A stretch of DNA of 64,000 bases from Casimicrobium huifangae. Lineage in GTDB: Bacteria > Pseudomonadota > Gammaproteobacteria > Burkholderiales > Casimicrobiaceae. This document shows, piece by piece, positions 61,863 through 64,000 of the stretch (positions within the stretch are counted from its first letter, which is position 1; each line of letters opens with the position of its first letter). Position numbers and translations under genes: made by a program. The stretch spans positions 1,329,847 to 1,393,846 of the forward strand of contig NZ_CP041352.1 in the NCBI RefSeq assembly GCF_009746125.1, read 5' to 3'. The notes beneath the pieces were generated by a model, which ran no database searches, was not told the DNA's origin, and saw nothing but the letters and a program-made list of their open reading frames with translations.

Positions 61863-62087
61863 TCATGCTGCGCTGTGCTGGCTAGGGTTCGTGCCGTCGC
61901 GCGCTTCGATCTGCTCTCGGATGTAAGCGGCGATTTCGTCGCTGACCCAAGCAACCGCGCGCCGCGAACCGCCGATACGCACCGGCTGCGGGGCTCGTTT
62001 TTGTTGGACGTTCTTGAGAAAGAGGGCGCGAGACTGTCCGGTGCAGTCAAGCACGCGGGGAAGGCGCCAAAGGGATGGAGTCTGCAT
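61863..62087 (-). CDS. AlpA-family excisionase/regulator
   Basis: A 74-residue winged-helix DNA-binding protein of the AlpA/MerR-like group, which activates integrase genes or directs excision in prophages and satellites. It reads LWRLPRVLDCTGQSRALFLKNVQ, then PQPVRIGGSRRAVAWVSDEIAAYI, the AlpA signature (R-I-G-x-R-x-V-x-W), with an aromatic and acidic tail. The ATG at 62087 follows an AAGGAAG site. Two palindromes lie 55-120 bp upstream. Confidence 0.83.
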   Translation of the reverse strand: MQTPSLWRLPRVLDCTGQSRALFLKNVQQKRAPQPVRIGGSRRAVAWVSDEIAAYIREQIEARDGTNPSQHSAA

Positions 62088-62142
62088 TGTGAGTTCTTCC
62101 TTGTGAGTTAACACGGGGCTTTCGCCCGAAATCCACGTAGGG

Positions 62143-62205
62143 ACACAGAGGTCTCTGCGTGTCAGGAAGAACAATAGGAATTGCAGTGACCGGTGTCACT
62201 GCAAT
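62143..62205. promoter_or_regulatory. Two palindromic operator candidates upstream of alpA
   Basis: ATTGCAGTGAC-CGGT-GTCACTGCAAT (62180-62205) has perfect 11-bp arms. ACACAGAG-GT-CTCTGCGT (62143-62160) has 8-bp arms with one mismatch. Neither is followed by a T run. They sit between the unknown 304-residue gene and alpA and are likely repressor or excisionase sites. Confidence 0.6.
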
Positions 62206-62212
62206 CAATTCA

Positions 62213-63127
62213 TCAATTATTTCTTGCTGCTGCAATAAGGTCTTTGAGGTCTTTTAGACGCGCGAAAGCTTCCGTGAATGCCAGTTTTTCAGCATCGTCT
62301 CGCAACTGCCGACGAGCAGCGCCTTTAGGAAAAGCTGTATTCAGAAAGTAGGAGATGACACTCCCCAAGACGGCCGCTTCCATCGCTGCAAAGTCAGGAG
62401 TCAAAGAAGCGATAGGTCTAATCGGGCGCTCAATACCTTGTTTGTCGAGCGCGCATTGGGTGCCCAGTGATACCGCGTGTCGAACGATTGCGCCGCAGTC
62501 TAAATTGTCTGGCCGCTCCAGGAGCGAGAGGAACTCTTTCAACGCTAGCGGTGCTCGTGCGACCGGGTCCGTTGACAAGCCAATTTGCGCCATGTCTCGC
62601 ACGAATTGGCTGTAGTGGTTGCTGATAGTCCGCTCTGACCTCGCTTGTTTCTCTGCGGCGCTAAAAATCGCGTCTTGGTAGCTTTCACCGTGGACAATGC
62701 GCCGAATCAAAACGTGAACGACAGCTGATTCGTACTCAGGCGAAAGGGACTCGGTGGATGTCCGCTTTCTTGGACGCCCCCGTGCGACTGCTGCCCCATC
62801 AACGTCCATGCCGGTCATCCGTCGAAGCAAGGCTGCTGCGGCGTTCCGATCATCTTGCCCTATCCAGTCATTCTCAAGTCTGTCGGCCAGTTCGCGTATA
62901 GCCTTCCGCTCTGCTGGAGTTGTTCGGATTTGTACCGATTTTTGCCCTGATTTTTCATTCACCACAACATTCGCCTCGTGTTGTCCGATATGAATTCCGC
63001 GCAAGCCGGGCTTGCTTCCCGGGTTTCGCCAGTTACGGCTAGGCGCGGCAACTCGTTCTAATCCCGTTACCGGGGCTGACTCGTTGCTTTCTTGACGAAA
63101 GCTATCTGCACTGTCTCGCCCTTTCAA
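62213..63127 (-). CDS. Hypothetical protein with basic patch (integrative element)
   Basis: Up to 304 residues, mainly helical, no family recognised. Residues 65-110 (QIRTTPAERKAIRELADRLE, ALLRRMTGMDVDG) are charged helices. An AT-hook-like RGRPRKR follows near residue 116, which suggests DNA binding. The C-terminal 100 residues are hydrophobic/helical (MEAAVLGSVISYFLNTAF). The TTG at 63127 is the furthest start. A GTG near 62968, which would drop a low-complexity first 53 residues, is an equally good choice. Encoded between integrase and AlpA. Confidence 0.55.
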   Translation of the reverse strand: MKGRDSADSFRQESNESAPVTGLERVAAPSRNWRNPGSKPGLRGIHIGQHEANVVVNEKSGQKSVQIRTTPAERKAIRELADRLENDWIGQDDRNAAAALLRRMTGMDVDGAAVARGRPRKRTSTESLSPEYESAVVHVLIRRIVHGESYQDAIFSAAEKQARSERTISNHYSQFVRDMAQIGLSTDPVARAPLALKEFLSLLERPDNLDCGAIVRHAVSLGTQCALDKQGIERPIRPIASLTPDFAAMEAAVLGSVISYFLNTAFPKGAARRQLRDDAEKLAFTEAFARLKDLKDLIAAARNN

Positions 63128-63286
63128 GCAACATCGCGCGCGCTGCTGTTCAAGTGTTCTCGAGCGACCATTTTGTTGGCCATGGTGAAAGGTGCCCTTT
63201 CATAGTGGTCAGACGGATTGCAGCGTTCCTGCGCTGATTTCCGTCGCCTTTGCCCTGAATGATCCGCGTCAGGGCTTCGCGGTTTT

Positions 63287-64000
63287 CTATGCCGTTCTCT
63301 TGAATTGCGGCAGCGTGATTACCTGCCCGGTTGTTTCTCCTGACTCGATCCGCTTCAACTCTGCGCCGAGCTTGTCGAATGCGATGACCTGATCCGTCTC
63401 GCGGCGGTCATGGATGTAGACACGACTCATGCGATCAAGCAGCTTGTGATTCAGGCACTCGTTGATTACGTCGCTGCTTACGCCGAGCGATGCCATGAGT
63501 GACGCGGCCGTTCGCCGTAGATCGTGGGCAGTCCATTTGCCACCCGGCATTGCGAGCGCGTCAGCGGCCTTGCTTCGGTTCTTCATCGGTGGCGCTTCCC
63601 GTTGCCGGTCGGAGAGTTGTTTGCCGAAGCTCTTCACGCAGACGGGCTTGTTGCCGGTGCTGTCCGGGAATATCCAGTCGTCGTGCGCCTTCAACTCCGC
63701 GAGTGCCTTGAATTTCTCTAGGGCAAAGTCGCTCAGGTGAATGGTGTGCTCGCGCTGGTTCTTGGTGTCAGGGATGAACCATTCGCGCGTCATGAAGTTC
63801 ACCGTGCCGAATTTCACGTCTTCGGCTTCCGCGACAACCCGCAAAGCTTTGCTGTCGGTCTTGTGGTCAGGCCATACGGCGCCGGTGAGTTCGCCTACCC
63901 GCACACCCGTGGCAAGAATGATCCAGATGCCCAATGCGGTACGGGGCGACAGGTTCGCGCTGGCGATCTTTCCCGGCAGCATTGCGATTTCGTCGCGCGA
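63287..64000 (-). CDS. Tyrosine-type site-specific integrase (5' end beyond window)
   Basis: The last 237 codons of a phage-type integrase; the reading frame is open to the window edge. The catalytic domain shows TGVRVGELTGAVW with the first arginine, a KFGTVNF/TKNQREH region containing the beta-hairpin lysine, and KWTAHDLRRTAASLMASLG with H-x-x-R. ECLNHK supplies the second histidine, and SRVYIHDR the tyrosine nucleophile. It should integrate and excise the element. It is transcribed toward the tRNA-Arg, 6.6 kb away, so the attachment site near the integrase start lies outside the window. Confidence 0.9.
   Translation of the reverse strand, partial: SRDEIAMLPGKIASANLSPRTALGIWIILATGVRVGELTGAVWPDHKTDSKALRVVAEAEDVKFGTVNFMTREWFIPDTKNQREHTIHLSDFALEKFKALAELKAHDDWIFPDSTGNKPVCVKSFGKQLSDRQREAPPMKNRSKAADALAMPGGKWTAHDLRRTAASLMASLGVSSDVINECLNHKLLDRMSRVYIHDRRETDQVIAFDKLGAELKRIESGETTGQVITLPQFKRTA

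Larger units (their letters stand above)
58364..64000 (-). mobile_element. Integrative element (left part), RepA/primase/AlpA type
   Basis: All genes from 58364 to the window end lie on the minus strand in a compact, overlapping array. They comprise a tyrosine integrase (truncated), unknown protein, AlpA-type regulator, two small ORFs, CHC2 primase fragment, RepA-like ATPase, TubC-N-like protein and two small proteins. This resembles phage satellites or small integrative plasmids: integration, excision control and self-replication without structural or conjugation genes in view. The right end is beyond the window, and the left end is between 58318 and 58364 or nearer the tRNA. Confidence 0.72.

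Overview
The window is a high-GC chromosomal segment from a betaproteobacterium (Burkholderiales/Nitrosomonadales type). The gene content and order point there: ribBA-ribH-nusB-thiL-pgpA-pncC, nrdR-ribD-ribE, hisI-hisE-HIT-tatABC-degS-nif3, petABC-sspAB and alaC-hom-thrC are arrangements typical of that class. The sequence does not fix genus or species. The cell looks like a respiring aerobe: it has a cytochrome bc1 complex, a flavocytochrome c pair for reduced sulfur, the glyoxylate-shunt enzyme isocitrate lyase, and glutaryl-CoA and aromatic-compound catabolism.

Layout. 0.1-5.3 kb: purB, a flavocytochrome c pair and aceA, followed by a promoter/terminator pair that looks like a small RNA gene (about 5.57-5.63 kb). 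5.7-13.3 kb: a methyltransferase, then the riboflavin/thiamine/phospholipid block. 13.3-21.0 kb: gcdH, maiA, hisIE, a 161-bp MITE, HIT, an unlisted 53-residue TatA-like protein, tatABC, a DegS-like protease and a Nif3 protein. 21.2-29.9 kb: a sugar-acid catabolic cluster with a TRAP transporter (dctPQM), two enolase-superfamily dehydratases, an acyl-CoA ligase and a fructuronate-reductase-like enzyme. 30.0-31.8 kb: an AT-richer gene for a CoiA-like nuclease, enclosed by long inverted copies of a composite repeat. 31.9-47.3 kb: asd, a leaderless NlpC/P60-like amidase, petABC, sspAB, tRNA-Thr, a DEAD-box helicase, small oxidoreductase and hydrolase genes, an IPTL-CTERM-type surface protein, and an FAD monooxygenase/DUF2783/MarR operon with two palindromic operators. 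47.6-56.7 kb: tRNA-Arg(CCT), gpsA-pgi, alaC-hom-thrC, an ABC ATPase and tRNA-Arg(ACG). 57.1-64.0 kb: a secreted protein, then an integrative element on the minus strand (tyrosine integrase cut by the window edge, an unknown protein, AlpA-type regulator, small ORFs, CHC2 zinc-finger primase fragment, RepA-like hexameric ATPase, a TubC-N-like protein and two more small proteins).

The intergenic DNA is unusually rich in structure. There is a five-copy dispersed repeat of about 70-95 bp. There are two arrays in which a conserved linker (GTCGTCNTAGC) separates different short palindromes; one lies in the tatA-tatB gap and the other, in two opposed halves, lies between alaC and hom. There are also REP-like palindromes and a MITE with perfect 20-bp terminal inverted repeats and a 4-bp target duplication.

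Most likely undescribed: the CoiA-like nuclease cassette between inverted repeats, the variable-hairpin arrays, the TatA-like mini-protein, the small RNA after aceA, and the small-protein content of the integrative element. Functions are read from motifs and gene order by eye; no search was run.
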